Counted from the first letter of the stretch, positions 1 to 12,328 are shown. The stretch: DNA of 64,000 bases from Paragorgia papillata (GCA_035771165.1 JAWNZC010000408.1:1240001-1304000); one strand, 5' to 3'. Notes: generated by a model from the sequence alone, not told the origin. Program-made: numbers and translations.

Positions 1-2518
1 ATTTCTCTCAATTTTGCCTTCTGTATAATTGCAAAGTCAGGCGTAGTAATGGGAAGAAAAAATACAAAATTTAAAAAACAAACTTTTTTGTCAGAGCTTC
101 AAACTAATTTAGATCATGGCCATGACCAAGCAACTGATGTTAACACTTCATTCAATACTTTCTACAACAAACTTAATAGATTGGTCAATAAACACGCGCC
201 TTTAGAGCCTTTATCTAAACGAAAGGAAAAACAACTATCCAAACCGTGGATAACCAAAGGAATCCGAACCTCAATTAAAATGAAAAATAAATATTATCAC
301 AGTGGTGACCGTGACAAATATAGATACTATAGAAATAAGATTTCGCAGCTTTCGAGGCATAGTAAGTCCTTATATTATCACTCCTTCTTTGAGTCTAATT
401 ATCATAATATGAAGCAAACTTGGAAGGGAATAACTAATCTTATCTCCAGCAAAAAGACAAAAAATAAATGCATCAATACTATCCTAAAACCAAATTCTAG
501 TGTTAAAACTAGTAATCAATTTGAAATTAGTTAAACAAACACTTCGCCACGGTTGGGAACAAGTTAGCTAGTAAGTTTTCATTGTCCCAGAATTCATTTT
601 CTACATATTTGGGAAATTCCGTTAAGGAATCTTTTTATTTCGATGCTGTTTCTACTTATGAAATTAGAAAGGAAATAGGTCTTATTCCTGAAAATAGGTC
701 CTATGGTCTTTATTCCTGTTCAACATTTTTTCTAAAACTCTCAAAATACATTCTTAGTCCTATCCTGGCAAACCTCAATTTGACTATTGAACATGGAACA
801 TACCCGTCTAAATTGAAAAAGGCAAAAATTGTACCTAATTTCAAATCCGGTGATCAATCTGATCCTGACAACTATAGGCCTATTTCCTTGCTGTCAGTAT
901 TTAATCGTATTTTTGAAAAAATTGTATACACTAGACTAATTAGTTTTATTGATAAGCAAAATATATTATTCCCTGCGCAGTATGGATTTAGAAAACATCA
1001 TTCTACTCAGCTTGCCATTATTGATATTGTTGATAAGATTCATAAAAATATGGATAATAAGGAATTTACGTACGGTGTTTTTATCAACTTGAAAAAAGCA
1101 TTTGATACAGTTGACCATTCTATTTTACTTAGTAAACTTTATCATTATGGCATGCGGGGTATCATTTACGAATGGTTTACATCTTACTGAAGTAATCGAT
1201 CTCAGACTACTGCAATTGGCGATTATATCTCCAAGAAAGAAAATTGTTCTCATGGAGTTCCTCAGGGATCAGTACTTGGTCCATTACTATTTCTTTTATA
1301 TATCAATGATATTTCATCATCATCCAATAAACTTAACTTTTATCTGTTTGCAGATGATACCAGTATGCTTTATTCCCATAGAAATCTTCATGCCTTAGAG
1401 CAAAACGTGAATGCTGAACTAAAAAATGTAGGCCATTGGTTAGAGGCTAACAAACTAAACATCAGTAAATCCAACTTTGTTATTCTCCATCCCCATCAAA
1501 AAAATTTGGACTATGTTCCACAGCTCAAAGTATTTGATCATGTTTCCGGGGGAATGTTGCCATTAGAAATGAAAAGCGAAGTGAAGTATCTTGGTCTTCT
1601 GATTGATTCTAACTTAACATGGAAATCTCATATTGATTATGTTTCACTTAAATTAAGCAGAATTGTTGGAATCATTGCTAGACTTAGACACTTTGTTCCT
1701 AAACACACTTTAGAAAGGATTTACTGTGCCTTAGTACATCTCTATCTGAATTCTGGTATATCAGTGTGGGGTCAAGCACATCTCAATCATCTTCTTCTTC
1801 AAAAACGAGTTCTTCGTTTGATGAATTTTGCCAATTTTAGAGATCATGCCATTCCTTTCTTTATTAATTCAGGTATACTTACAATTAATTTTCTGTATTT
1901 TTCAATATTGCTTGTAATATGCATGACGTCGTTAATAATAGGTCTCCCATTAATATATCCACATTATTTACTAGTATTAGTGATTCTCATAATTATAGTA
2001 TACCAGGTGTGCAGCGCGTGGTAATCTTTATCAACCTCGATCAAGATTACATATCAAAACCAAGTCGTTTTCCACAACCGGTGTGAAAGTATGGAATTGT
2101 CTGCCACCTTCAATCCGCACTCTTAGTAAATCTGGATTTACTACGAAATGTAAGAGTATACTTGTTAAAGTTATTGTATCTTGTGATGATTATGTTGATC
2201 TCGTCCAAATTGTGCAAACAGTTTCCAAGTTATAATAGTTGTTTCTCTTATTGAATTTTAATCCAAATGTTTTACATTCTTTATTTTTTACTACTACGCG
2301 AGTCTTCAAATTCTTTTCTCAAAAAAATAATTAAAAAATCACTCCAGAGTCCGCTAATTTGCTAATATAGCAGTCGGGTCTGCTATTGTGCTTTTTTGAG
2401 TGTTTTTGTAAATATAGTTAGTTATGCAACCCCTCACCTCGAATAGCTTGCTAAATGTGGGTGGGTTGTTATTGTATGTTGTATTTTATATAATAAAAAT
2501 GATGTTGATGTTGATGTT
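1..2518 (+). mobile_element. Non-LTR retrotransposon (LINE), 3' part, decayed
   Basis: The window opens inside a LINE whose endonuclease end lies outside. Reading + there is a linker region, a reverse transcriptase with its catalytic FADD motif near 1350, a C-terminal region, a 3' UTR, and a tail of three GATGTT-type hexamers ending near 2518. The tail, with no poly(A), and the RT style fit the CR1/L2/Jockey group; the exact clade is not decidable by eye. No target duplication can be tested because the 5' end is missing. Confidence 0.9.
49..2237 (+). pseudogene. Reverse transcriptase of the LINE, broken
   Basis: The product copies LINE RNA into DNA at the nicked target. Three reading-frame segments cover it. 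Positions 49-534 hold the pre-RT linker (SKPWIT motif). About 560-1998 hold RT: GDPDNYRPIS-type block near 860-890, AFDTVDH near 1100, HGVPQGSVLGP near 1250 and LFADDTS near 1347-1367. About 2020-2237 hold the C-terminal WNCLPPSIRTLS block. Breaks: a frameshift around 530-560, an in-frame TGA at 1188-1190 just before the conserved SNRSQ segment, and a frameshift near 1995-2025. The catalytic aspartates are still encoded, but the copy cannot make intact protein. Confidence 0.88.
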
Positions 2519-3020
2519 AAGGTAGTGATTATTCGCATTCAATGTAACGTACTCTATAATATATATGCAATGGAAAGCAGCTGCCGTACCAATCCTGGTT
2601 TCAACAAATACAATTAATAAAATAAACGCCGTGGTTATTCTTCCGAAAGATTCACAATGTCCTTGGAAATCTTTTATTGAATTACACAATCGGAAATATT
2701 CCAGGGTATAGCTATGCATGTCTGAACATGACTGCATGCCTGTTTGCGCATTTATAGAAAAAACATAACCCAAAAGAACAAACTCAAACCCAGTGACTGC
2801 AAAGCAATTTAAAGGTGGCGAGCAATCGAGCTCAAAATAATATGTGGGGGATTCTTCACCGAAAATGGCAAAAATGTCTATGAGGTAGTGGGACCCCACC
2901 CTGCGGTCCATGTAATTAAACCTAGTATATACTAGCTATGTTTTTCAGTTTATCCCTGAGATATTAGTCTCTCAATAGCCATGCATGCACGTTATCTTTA
3001 ATATCCTGATGAGTTGAATC
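2519..3020. other. No gene recognised
   Basis: Between the LINE tail and the next foldback I see no coding signal. A 141-codon open frame on the minus strand (2486-2911) has no recognisable motif, and its end lies inside the LINE tail, so I treat it as chance. Confidence 0.5.
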
Positions 3021-3023
3021 TTA

Positions 3024-3422
3024 AGCCTGGTTCATACGTCGCATTTAATTCAGACGAATTTAATTCATAGTTAGCTTCGTCGACTAGTCGACGTAAACTC
3101 CAATTCGTTTCATGCGACGAATTTAATCCTTACTGAGCAATCACTCATGGAAAATCCCGCTAGATCGCGCCAAAAACGTCCAATGCGCATGTGAAGTAAA
3201 CAAAAATCTGATCACGGGCTCAAAAAAAATGTTATCATAATTTATGCATTTAATTCGATGCGACGATACAGCGACGTCTGAAACCAACACGCATTTCAGA
3301 CGTTGTATCCGTCTCACCTCAGACGAATTTAATTCTTCAGCCGAATTTAATTCGTTTCATACGTCGCACTACAGTCGCATTTAATTAATTGAGTTAAATT
3401 CGTCTGAATTAAATGTTAACCA
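3024..3422. mobile_element. Foldback MITE with CATTTAATTCAGACGAATT arms
   Basis: The left end AGCCTGGTTCATACGTCGC follows TTA. The right side carries the reverse complement of the CATTTAATTCAGACGAATTTAA block, ending TGTTAACCA. Further GAATTTAATTCGT words inside are themselves self-complementary. No reading frame. The right terminus has diverged, so the boundary is approximate. The TTA at the left fits the Harbinger-like group seen elsewhere in the window. Confidence 0.7.
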
Positions 3423-3696
3423 AAATAGTTCTGAAATTCTTTCAGTTGTCTCGTTAATTAACCACAGAATATGGAATATTAATTTTCTATATTTCCTGTG
3501 ACTGCATGGCTACAACCAGCTCATAATACAATCTCGTTAATGAAGTAGACTTGAAGCCAGTGAGACAAACTGCGAAAAGTTTCGATACGAAAAGACAAAA
3601 TTAAAGGTCACTGATCGCCTCAGCGCCGCGTTGAGATAGCCTGCTCGCAGACTAGAGTGACCACCTGCGCGTGACTGCATGCCTGCCTGATCCAAA

Positions 3697-4163
3697 TTAA
3701 GGGCTGTTTATACATGGAAGGCGGGACGGGACGTAAAGCGGGATCGCATCGCTACTATATTTTCCCTTTGTTTATCTTATTTCGTTTATATGCAGAATGT
3801 GTTTACCGGGACGTGTTTGTCCCGTCCAGCCTAACCGGGATCCCGGCTTGAGAGCGACAATTTTCGCCATATAAATGCTCTGTCCCGCCTAATCGGGACG
3901 ACATGATGGATACTGTTTCGAGTATTTATTTTGATTCTTAAGCTGTTTATTCAATACAAATGAGTGATAACGGCTAGTAGGAGGACAGCAGCTCTTTATA
4001 ATACGTCAAATTATATTTATTTCTCTGTTATTCTGTGGTTTTTACAACTTTCTAGCTGTGTTGTGACCGCCTAAAAACATCCTCATATAAACCCGGGATG
4101 AAAAACGTCCCGTCCCGTTTACTTGTCCCGTCCCGGCAGGACTCCCATGTAAACAGCCCCTTA
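3697..4163. mobile_element. Foldback MITE, TTA target duplication, GGGACG-rich
   Basis: The element (3700-4160) starts AGGGCTGTTTATACATGG and ends CCATGTAAACAGCCCC. Direct TTA copies lie at 3697-3699 and 4161-4163. The subterminal arms are rich in CGGGACGGGACG and its complement. No coding capacity. The 3-bp TTA duplication is the hallmark of PIF/Harbinger-type transposition. Confidence 0.88.
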
Positions 4164-4794
4164 GTGTAAGTTACTCATGCACGCTTGGATATATATGCAC
4201 CTGATGCACCGTGGAAAAAGTACTAGTCGGTATCACGGTTAGCGAATATTCTAATGGTATAATTAGTGAATACGCTAATTATACATTGTTGGGTCGGCGA
4301 GAGCTTCCTATATAGCTCGTGCAGCAAGGACAAGGCGATAGAAAACGGGATGGTTGATTCGTTGCATTAAATGCGATTGTCAAATTCAACAGTTGATCAC
4401 TGTGGTGTCTGCGGGTAAACAACCACAAGAAAAGCTTGAAGATATCCGGTGAATTTGCTCTCGTAGATTCTACAAAAAGATATCATGGACATAGCTTTAC
4501 TTTCAGTGATGCACTGAAAGTAGAGGAATAAAGTATAACACCTTAACGGATTTGTTCTATTTATTAAATTTCTACTTAACTGCATGTCTATGCAGGACTT
4601 TCTCCAGAGATGAATAAAAATCGTCCAGCGTATGCGGACCGGATAGGACAGAGTTAGAGTTCCAAGGTCACTAAAAAACCTCAGAGCAATAAAAAGTGGA
4701 TTTTAGGAAGTATAAACAAGCAGTGTTGCGTATAATCCAAATAGTGAAATAAAAGTAGCGTGCTGCGTAGGCAGTGTTCAAACAACAATCGAAA

Positions 4795-5085
4795 TATAGT
4801 AAGGTTACTACCGAAACAGAGAACGTAGTACGCAGTAACGTTTCGAGCGAAGGCCCTTAATAAACGTGAAGAGTGTGAACAAACAATAATCATGTGATAA
4901 AAAAATAGCCAATAAGATAAAAATAACAATAAAAAATTAATAATGAGATGCGAAAAAATAGCCAATCAGATGTTTTGTATATAGCTCTAGGTTCATGGTC
5001 AAGATGGTGAACTGTCGTGGTTTTAGGGACAAAATATATATTGAGCGGAGCTCTTCGTCAGGGTAAAATGTGATGAAATAAAATA
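4795..5085 (-). repeat. Two decayed units of a CTGACGA..CGAAAC repeat
   Basis: On the minus strand, 4841-4856 reads as the second half of a GCTCGAAACGTTA block, and 5045-5061 contains CTGACGAAGAGC. Related blocks occur at 16.8 and 51.2 kb. The words resemble the conserved CUGANGA and GAAA parts of hammerhead ribozymes carried by Penelope-like elements, but neither copy here has both halves intact. Family assignment is inference. Confidence 0.45.
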
Positions 5086-5233
5086 AAACCGGGCTGATAT
5101 ATGTGTCAATATATAAGCGTGCAGTTTCGGGGGAAATTTGATGACATGATACGTCATGTGCGGCAATTTCGTCATGTCAAAATATGAGATGTGTAGCATT
5201 GCAACATGTTGACATTCGCTTAATTTGAGTTCA

Positions 5234-5272
5234 AACCATAGAAATAATATAAGGTATATTATTTCTATGGTT
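5234..5272. repeat. Short perfect hairpin
   Basis: AACCATAGAAATAATATA is followed after 2-3 bases by its exact reverse complement. There is no flanking gene; it may be the remnant core of a foldback element. Confidence 0.6.
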
Positions 5273-5720
5273 CAAACTTCTTTGTGTTCCTAGACCAAAG
5301 TATAAGAACTCTTGAATTAAATGGTAAATATTTCGGCAGTAGCTTATTATTCGTGGTATTAATAAACTCACTTTGTTGGCGCAAAGTTTAATTGATCGAC
5401 GTCATGTATATAGTTGATATCAACCTTTCAGCTTCTATATTACAGTTTTCAAGACTTTTTAATAGCTTCTTTGATTTCCACAGAAATAAGAGGCAAGGGC
5501 CCCACCCAACTTGAATTGGGTTTTTTGAATAGAAATAACATTTATCTTCTTATAAAAATGTAAAAACCTATTTAAGAACTTGTAACTTAGTAACCTGATT
5601 TCTTGGTAGATACTGTATATATAATATATTATATTACAAATTGTTTACGCTTATCATACTTGCGAAAATGATGGGGGGTTTTACTGTATATATATATAAC
5701 TGCATATCAGCCATTCCATT

Positions 5721-6629
5721 GTTACTCGCGTGACAAAGTCACAAAATTTTAAGGATAAAAAGGGTTTTTTCTGCCACTTTTAATTTAGCATAAAGCAAGC
5801 TCGCTTCAGATAAGGAAGCCCTGGGGAGATATTTAAAGTAATATATTTAATTCCTAAAAATGTATATTTTAAGCCTTCGATTTAATGACTTATGGCTATG
5901 TGACTCGCGTGACGCCAGAAATGAGAAAGTTTCAATCATTGGCATTCTTATTTATTTTCCTGGCAACATATTAATTATATTTAATTTTAACTTTTGTAAG
6001 ACATATAGTTAGACAAGATACAATGACATTTCAGTAAAGTTTGAGCAAAAACATTTGTAGCCAACGAAATGTTGCAAGTTTAATGTGACTCGCGTGACAT
6101 AAAAATGTGACTCATAACATAACAAAAAGCCAGTTTAAATAACAAAAAGTCCATGGTTTTGTTTTCTCATTGTTTGCTGGAGTCACTAATGCCATTTGCA
6201 ATAATAATTTAGAACAAGGTGGACAACTGGAAGCATATTTTGAGAAATGCCACAGTGCCCCAAAATCACTATATGAGAATTTGTATAAATGGCTTTTAAT
6301 AGTGTTAAAGCAGCCAAATCAATATTTTAAGAATAGAATTTGAATTAAATACATCTATTTAACATTCTGTGTTGATTTGTTCCATGATCCACTCCATTTG
6401 ACTGATATGAACGTCGACGTCTTTGAATTATATTCTTGTGATTCGCGTGACGTGACTCGCGTGACGAACTTGAGGGTGATTTTTCTCTGAATTACTGAAA
6501 ATATTTCCCTAGATTTTGGGGGATTGGTTTCATTAACTAAGAGTACCAAGTTGTGATAGGCTTAAAGAAGTTGTTCAAATTGACAGGAAATTAGAATACT
6601 TTATGTGAAAATATTGTGACTCGCGTGAC
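5721..6629 (+). repeat. Six copies of GTGACTCGCGTGAC in 0.9 kb
   Basis: The 14-mer starts at 5721 (one mismatch), 5900, 6085, 6438 (one mismatch), 6452 and 6616, always on the same strand. A half copy GTGACTCAT lies at 6106. Start-to-start spacings are 179, 185, 353 (about twice 177), 14 and 164. The DNA between the copies is not visibly repeated. No gene overlaps. Confidence 0.85.
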
Positions 6630-7079
6630 CCTAAAATGAGGGCCGGGTGTTTTCACTGTGGGCTAACACAAAGCCGATACCTCATTTTGAAATTGAGAAT
6701 TTGAAATAAGTTACTAAATAGCAATGGCAAGTTGAATACATAAAATAATGAAGAAATTTAGTTTTGATTCAAGAATAGGACACTTTTTAATTTCTTAAAA
6801 AGTAACAATATTTGTTCTAATTGATGCATAATAATCTATTTTCTTATTTCTGTTCCCACAATGCCCACGGACGTAATTGTTGTAAAAACATTTTCACATT
6901 CCAGAAGGGCAAGTTATTGTAGCACCCAAGAATGGTATTGTAGGTGTTATTATGTTAATTTAATTTTTTTTTCAACAATGTGTCATTTCTGTGGAATGGC
7001 TGCATGATATGTTAACTTTGAATATAAGTAAGAAGATGAAGTGAAATTAACATAACGTGATTCTCTAAATTTCTGCATG

Positions 7080-7660
7080 TGTGTTGCCCAAACGTAATTC
7101 GAAGGAAGCACGTGCGTGCATGCATATATGCATGTTCCTTCTACAACACCATCAAACGAAATTACTTGAAAATCTACATGTTTAATAGTTAAGATATATC
7201 ATAGATAATGGAAGGGGAACTGGATAGGAAACTTAAAACGATGTTACGAAACCGGAAACGATGTTTGCACAACTTGCTATGGTAATTATACACTTATTAC
7301 TTATAAGCAGCTAACGGGTGGTCCCACATGCCAGGATCAGCTATTGCTGAAATTAAACAATAGTGTAATATCACTTAAGTTCAGCAGTGCCTGATGTTGG
7401 TAATGTGAGACCACCCGTTAGGTAGCAAGTTGTGCAAACATCGTTTCCAGTTTCGTAAGTTTCCTATCCACTTCCCCTTCCCATTATCTATGGATATATA
7501 ACCTTCTCTGATACGTCATTATGCACCTGAGTACGTCACAACATGTGACATGCATTTACATATCAAACAAACTAAAATATCTAATAAACGAAGAAAGGTA
7601 ACCAAAAACGTGCAGAAGATGTTAGTACTTTGCCATTTTAAGCAGTCCTAGATAAAGCAT
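7080..7660. mobile_element. Diverged copy of the 61.3-kb foldback family
   Basis: Positions 7494-7657 match, in reverse complement, the left arm of the foldback at 61281-61683: the ATATAACCTTCTC block, the CATATCAAACAAACT block and the GCAGAAGATGTTA end. About 7090-7199 matches its loop (ACTTGAAAATCTACATGTTT). The outer left arm is missing or too diverged. Another foldback (7200-7493) sits within it. Confidence 0.65.
7200..7493. mobile_element. Foldback MITE nested in another MITE
   Basis: The arms begin CATAGATAATGG and end CCATTATCTATGG. They extend about 100 bases inward (GGATAGGAAACTTA, GATGTTTGCACAACTTGC, AACGGGTGGTC and their complements) around a loop of roughly 80 bases. ATATAT flanks both sides (7194-7199, 7494-7499), and the uninterrupted relative at 61.4 kb reads straight across the junction. 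The exact target duplication is blurred by the TA-rich site. Confidence 0.82.
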
Positions 7661-8327
7661 TTTTCTTCCTGGTAGCAAAATCCAAAAATAAATATTTCCT
7701 GCTAAACTGAATTAACGGTTTCCTACCTGATAGAATTTTTCAATTTTATAAGTTGTGATACCACCAGACTTGCAAGTTTGTATCTCTAAACCATAATTTA
7801 TCTGAATGTGGTATCTATACATACTTTGAAATAGCGAACTTTTTCGTTTGAATACTACGTAATACAAGTACTAGCGTCAAAAATCGAAATGCTGAAACAG
7901 TTGAATAAGATAAAAGCAGCTTGCATTCTTGCAAATGCACAATGACAGCTGCAGCTTGCAACAGCAACACTATACTGAAATGATAAATATTTCATTGTTT
8001 TCTAGAACAAATCGTTGCGTCATTTGCGCAAGGATATACGAAACTTAGACAGGTTAAGGTCATGTAATAAACCTTCAAAACACTTTCGAATTGTTTACAA
8101 ATCGCCGCTGGGTTTGGCAAGAATATAGAAAGATGAGTCATCGAATATGAAACTTGATATTCGATCAAAAGTAAAAAAGAAGAAAAAGACATTACTGTAT
8201 TTGATAAATGATCACATTTTTTGTTTTAAAATAACTGAAGTAGCAATATATAATATTACAACAAACAACGGGTTCTCTCAAAGACCACGCCAATGCAAGC
8301 GGCGAATAGCGCCAAACTTGTAGGGGG

Positions 8328-8351
8328 GTCCGGGGGCATGCTCCCCCGGAC
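8328..8351. repeat. GC-rich perfect palindrome
   Basis: GTCCGGGGGCAT is followed directly by its complement. The surrounding words look like a transposon fragment, but I cannot identify the element. Confidence 0.5.
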
Positions 8352-8599
8352 AATTTTGAAATCTAGAGTCTCTGATATGCCATTTCCTGCATTTTGGAGT
8401 GAGATTTTACAGAATTCTGAAGATTATAAAACTTCATAGAAAACACAAAAATTACAGATTTCAGATCTTTATATCCCTCCATTGAAGACCTAGCTATACA
8501 AAGAAATAGGTTTATTTTGTTAAGTTTTGGCGCCCAGCTTGCTAGTTGCATGTGGATGGACGCTATATTATATAGTACCGTATATGTATGCATGTATAC

Positions 8600-10015
8600 T
8601 TTAAGAAGACAGACATATTAAAATCGTGAAAGGAAAGTCTTCTCTTGAGCTGTACGGTAAACGCAGTAAGAGAACATATACTGATTATAAGAACATATAT
8701 ATTATTGGCTATATCTTTTGGGACCACATTCATTTTGCATTTTATATCAGCAGCAAGCATTTTTTTTCTTAAGAAAATCAATAGAGATTAGAGAATCTAA
8801 ATCGTCAGCGTTATAAATATAAGAATCCTTCAGGTTAACTTGGAGAAATCTAGGTTCCAATATATATGTACATGGGTGTTTACTGTATATATTGTAAGGT
8901 GGATACTCATAAGTAGTTTATGAAACGAACTTATATGCAAATCAGTACATCCAAAAAGTAGTAGCTATGTAAATTTTCGCCGTGGCGTTTTGTCGTTTTG
9001 GACTTATTGCATGTAATGTAGAAGAGTTGATTAGTTTTCAGTCAGATAGATTATCTATGTCATGTACGTAAACAAATTGTTTCGTGAATTATTTACAAAT
9101 GTAAACACATATAAGCTTTGTGCGTATTGTCTATAATAATACTGCATGACACTAGAACGATTGGTCCGGCACTCGCTTGGAACATCCATCTGTTACCCAT
9201 ACAGCTTTCTCAAACAAAACTCATAAATATATATACTCTCATTTGCGCGCTTTATAATTAAAAGATTAGAAAATGTTGACAAATTGAGACCACCTAAAGC
9301 CTCAAACTAATGAAAACGTATGTGGTGTGTATAAACAAGGATTTTTAACTGTTTTTTCCCTTTATATTACCTTAGTCTTATATATACAAAGGCGCAGCAT
9401 GTATACAGCAAAGTAACAGGACTCTTTGCATGGGACAACTACATATAGTTCTGAATATTTGCACAACTTTGTTTAAATTATACAGTATAATACGGCCTAC
9501 TGTATATATAATTGATTTGCATTATCATCAGTTTTTATTGAATATCCTGTGAGAACGATCGCCGGACGGAGCTCGTTTATTTGGATCGGTTTACGCTCTG
9601 CGTTTCAGAACTCTGGCGAACGCAGCAGAGTTTTTTCCGTAGAGTATATATATTCATTTTCTTTTTGGCTTTTCCGATTTCTTACTTTTCAGTATGACAT
9701 GCATGCAAGGTGTCTTTAAATTGTTTTTGTTTTGTTTGACATGGATTCTACGCATTTCTACCTTCGCCAACCATTTGTCTTAATTGTGCCATATCTATAC
9801 CGCAAATTGGGCAGGTTGCTTTCAAAGAAAAAACTGCAGGCTGAAGAGGATAATACAAGTTTATCGAAAAAATACGAAAAATACACACATAAATTTCTTT
9901 GAAATTGTACATTCACAGAAATCTTTTAAAATTTCCAGTATATTAAAGTGGTTTTTTTCCGGTGACTCATTTTTTCTTCCAAAGTATCAGATGTAAAAGG
10001 CTATAAAGGTGCTAC
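8600..10015. other. No gene recognised
   Basis: AT-rich sequence with short chance frames only. No inverted repeat, splice-flanked exon or tandem repeat stood out. Confidence 0.5.
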
Positions 10016-10047
10016 GATTATATACTTCGGAATGCCGCACTTGTTAT

Positions 10048-10048
10048 A

Positions 10049-10085
<37 letters not shown>

Positions 10086-10182
10086 GAGCTCACCGTATAA
10101 ATGCGCAAGTATATATATTATATATATATATATATATAGCTCGGAGCAGCGCAAGTCGGCATTTATACGGTGAGCTCTTGCT
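10048..10182. repeat. TA microsatellites bounded by inverted arms
   Basis: Two long TA runs (about 10050-10080 and 10112-10138) surround and follow AGAGCTCACCGTATAAATGC. Its reverse complement lies at 10159-10180. The inner hairpin (about 10085-10182) may be a small MITE whose loop expanded as a microsatellite. Confidence 0.65.
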
Positions 10183-10617
10183 TTTGGGTTTTAAATAACT
10201 TAAAGCCAAGTATAACACCTCATTCTTACCGTACTTATATATACATGCATGTCAATGTCACTACAGCATGCATAGCTGCATTATATAGAATTATTGTAGT
10301 TATGACTACGCAAATATTATCACGTCAAAGGAAATATTGTTCTGTATGGCTCCATTTTATTTGCATCATTAATATTGATTAATTAAGCGACTAAGAACAG
10401 TTCATGAAGGGAAAGAAAAAGTATTTTGGATGCTGTCAGACTTAGTCTATAACCGTTCTACCAGATACATTCTTTGGGCAATTATAAGGTACTGTTATAT
10501 ATAGGGTCGGTCACTGTCATATAGCTTCGATCGTATGTGAAATCAATATGTTTGCTGGCAGTTGTTTATTACATTTCAAAATTTGTCTTCGACCTATTAT
10601 TAGCGTATTTTAGATAC

Positions 10618-10760
10618 GTTTACACGGGTCTGGTCAAACTTGAAACCGTGTCGAAATTTGTGGGTTTATAGTACGGTTCGAAAACTGACGGTTCCACGTA
10701 AACATGCAGGCGAACCGTGCAAATTTTTGTGGCGCGTGTGCTGTTAGCGCGCTGCATGCC
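10618..10760. mobile_element. Foldback fragment, one arm
   Basis: CGTTTACACGGGTCTGG opens a segment built like the GTTTACAC-ended MITEs elsewhere, with GAACCGTGC words near 10720, but no matching right terminus is present. Confidence 0.35.
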
Positions 10761-10774
10761 TCACATTGCTGAAG

Positions 10775-11085
10775 ACTAAGCCCGGTTAGATAGTGTTATA
10801 GTATTTGGATATGGGATGGCCGCTTGTCCGAGATTGCAACCCATGCATACGAGTGGAGTTGCTGAGAGTCTGCGCTTCGAATGTTTTCCCCCGGGGTTTG
10901 CACGGTTTTTCTATATACCGGCGACTCTTAATAATGGGTACGTGCATGCCAGAGATTCTTCCACACTCGTCGTGAAGGATAATGGCGTATCCCTGGCGAG
11001 TGTATGTGGAAGAACATCTGGCACCCAGGGTATGGTTTTCATCTCTCCGCAAAATTAATTTTAGCTTAATCGATCTCAGCTAGTG
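10775..11085 (+). mobile_element. 5S-rRNA-derived SINE, diverged copy
   Basis: AAGCCCGGTTAGATAGTG and TATTTGGATATGGGATGG match the 3' half of 5S rRNA (the internal promoter side) and the head of the better copy at 42.56 kb. Downstream GCTTCGAATGTTTTC and GGTTTTCATCTCTCCGCAAAA match the body of that copy. About 130 extra bases between those body blocks form a separate foldback (10938-11030). Confidence 0.7.
10938..11030. mobile_element. Small foldback inside the SINE
   Basis: GGGTACGTGCATGCCAGAG and CTTCCACACTCG are matched by CGAGTGTATGTGGAAG and CATCTGGCACCCAGGGT, giving a stem with a short loop. The unoccupied SINE at 42.6 kb lacks it. Ends are approximate. Confidence 0.6.
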
Positions 11086-11254
11086 CATGTCTCCGATTAG
11101 TAGACCCTTATTATAGACTCGGCTAGAAGACACTGAAATGAAAGGTCGATCATGCAGTGATGATGACGATGATGATGTTTCGATTCTTTGTAGTGGGATA
11201 GCCATGCCACTAAATGTGAGTGCATTTCAACCATATTTGTATGTAATAGATCAA

Positions 11255-11455
11255 ACACGAGGAAGAGCGTTTCATCCGATATCCAAACCCGAGAAGTGGT
11301 TTGAAAAATTGCTTCTCAAACGAATCAGTGTTTAAAAAGAGAAAATCAAGGTGAAAGTTGGCTTCATTTATGTAATTTCTTTTTCGGATATCCAAACATC
11401 CGTCTCGCTACTGATTTTCTTTGGTTTTGTGTTATGAATTATTAATGAGTTTGAG
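11255..11455 (+). repeat. Repeat family A, copy 1 (ATTATTAATGAG block)
   Basis: Contains AGAAAATCAAGGTGAAAGTT, GATTTTCTTTGGTTTTGTG and GAATTATTAATGAGTTT. These recur at 15310-15570 and, inverted, at 17205-17440. GATATCCAAAC occurs at both sides, in direct orientation. Probably a decayed MITE. Confidence 0.55.
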
Positions 11456-12023
11456 AAAGTATATAAGCATGCAGGTTCTTTCAAAACTCGTTTTTGTAAA
11501 AAAAAAGACTCGTGCTTGTAAAGAGCATACTCGTGTTATATATCTACACACCTAAAAACGCCACAGGTATGTTACAGCCTGTTGCAGCTTCAGGCCTGAT
11601 ACAGGTATGATATCATAGCTGTTACAGGCTGTAGACGTCCACAGACTGTTCAGAACTGACAGCATCAGACTGCAACAGACTGTTGGTCTGTCAGTGCTGT
11701 ATCAGTCTGATATATAAAAGAATGATACAGGTATGTTGACAACAGATCTGTAGCCGTCTGTAAGAACAGGCTGCAACAGCTATGATGGGGCAACAGCACT
11801 GATGGAAGCTGTTGGTATCAGATAAATCAGGACTGACGATATCAGCACTGTAACAGCCATGTTGAACAGGTTGTGTCAGAGCTGTTGGAAACTGCGTGGA
11901 TTTTCCCGCGGTAACAGCGTGTTGCCACAGGTGTTGCGACACGAATTGTTCGTGATCTTCGTCAGCAAAAAAAGACAAGAGACTGAAGAGAGTTTGCTGA
12001 GCGTTTTGTAAAACAGTTTGGGC

Positions 12024-12328
12024 ACAGAATAGAAATACAACCAGAAGTCCAACTCGAGTGACAACTTGTCCGCATTTCTTCAATTCGCATGCGCGATATT
12101 TTACGCCATCCTACGCGATCCTACGTAATGTCCTACGCAATCCTGGCATGTTCGCCCGGTAGTTTGGACCTTCAAAAGAAGGTTAAAACTGCCGGGGAAC
12201 TTGCCAGGATTGCGTAGGATGGCGTAGAATGGCGAGGAATCAAGATGCGCGAGGCGACATGCGCGAGGACATAAACTTCAAAGGTGGTTCCAACGCGAGT
12301 TGGACTTCTGGTTGTATTTCTATTCTGT
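12024..12328. mobile_element. Foldback MITE nested in the 11.5-13.1 kb element
   Basis: Ends are ACAGAATAGAAATACAACCA... and its complement, with matched arms through AGTCCAACTCG. The inner part has facing CCTACGCxATCCT words. TTTGGGC/TCTGGGC lies outside, but a clean target duplication is not visible. Confidence 0.75.

Noticed and set aside
1102..1398. 98-codon ORF in the LINE
   Set aside because: Out-of-frame shadow; the RT frame with GVPQGSVLGP and FADD runs through the same bases.
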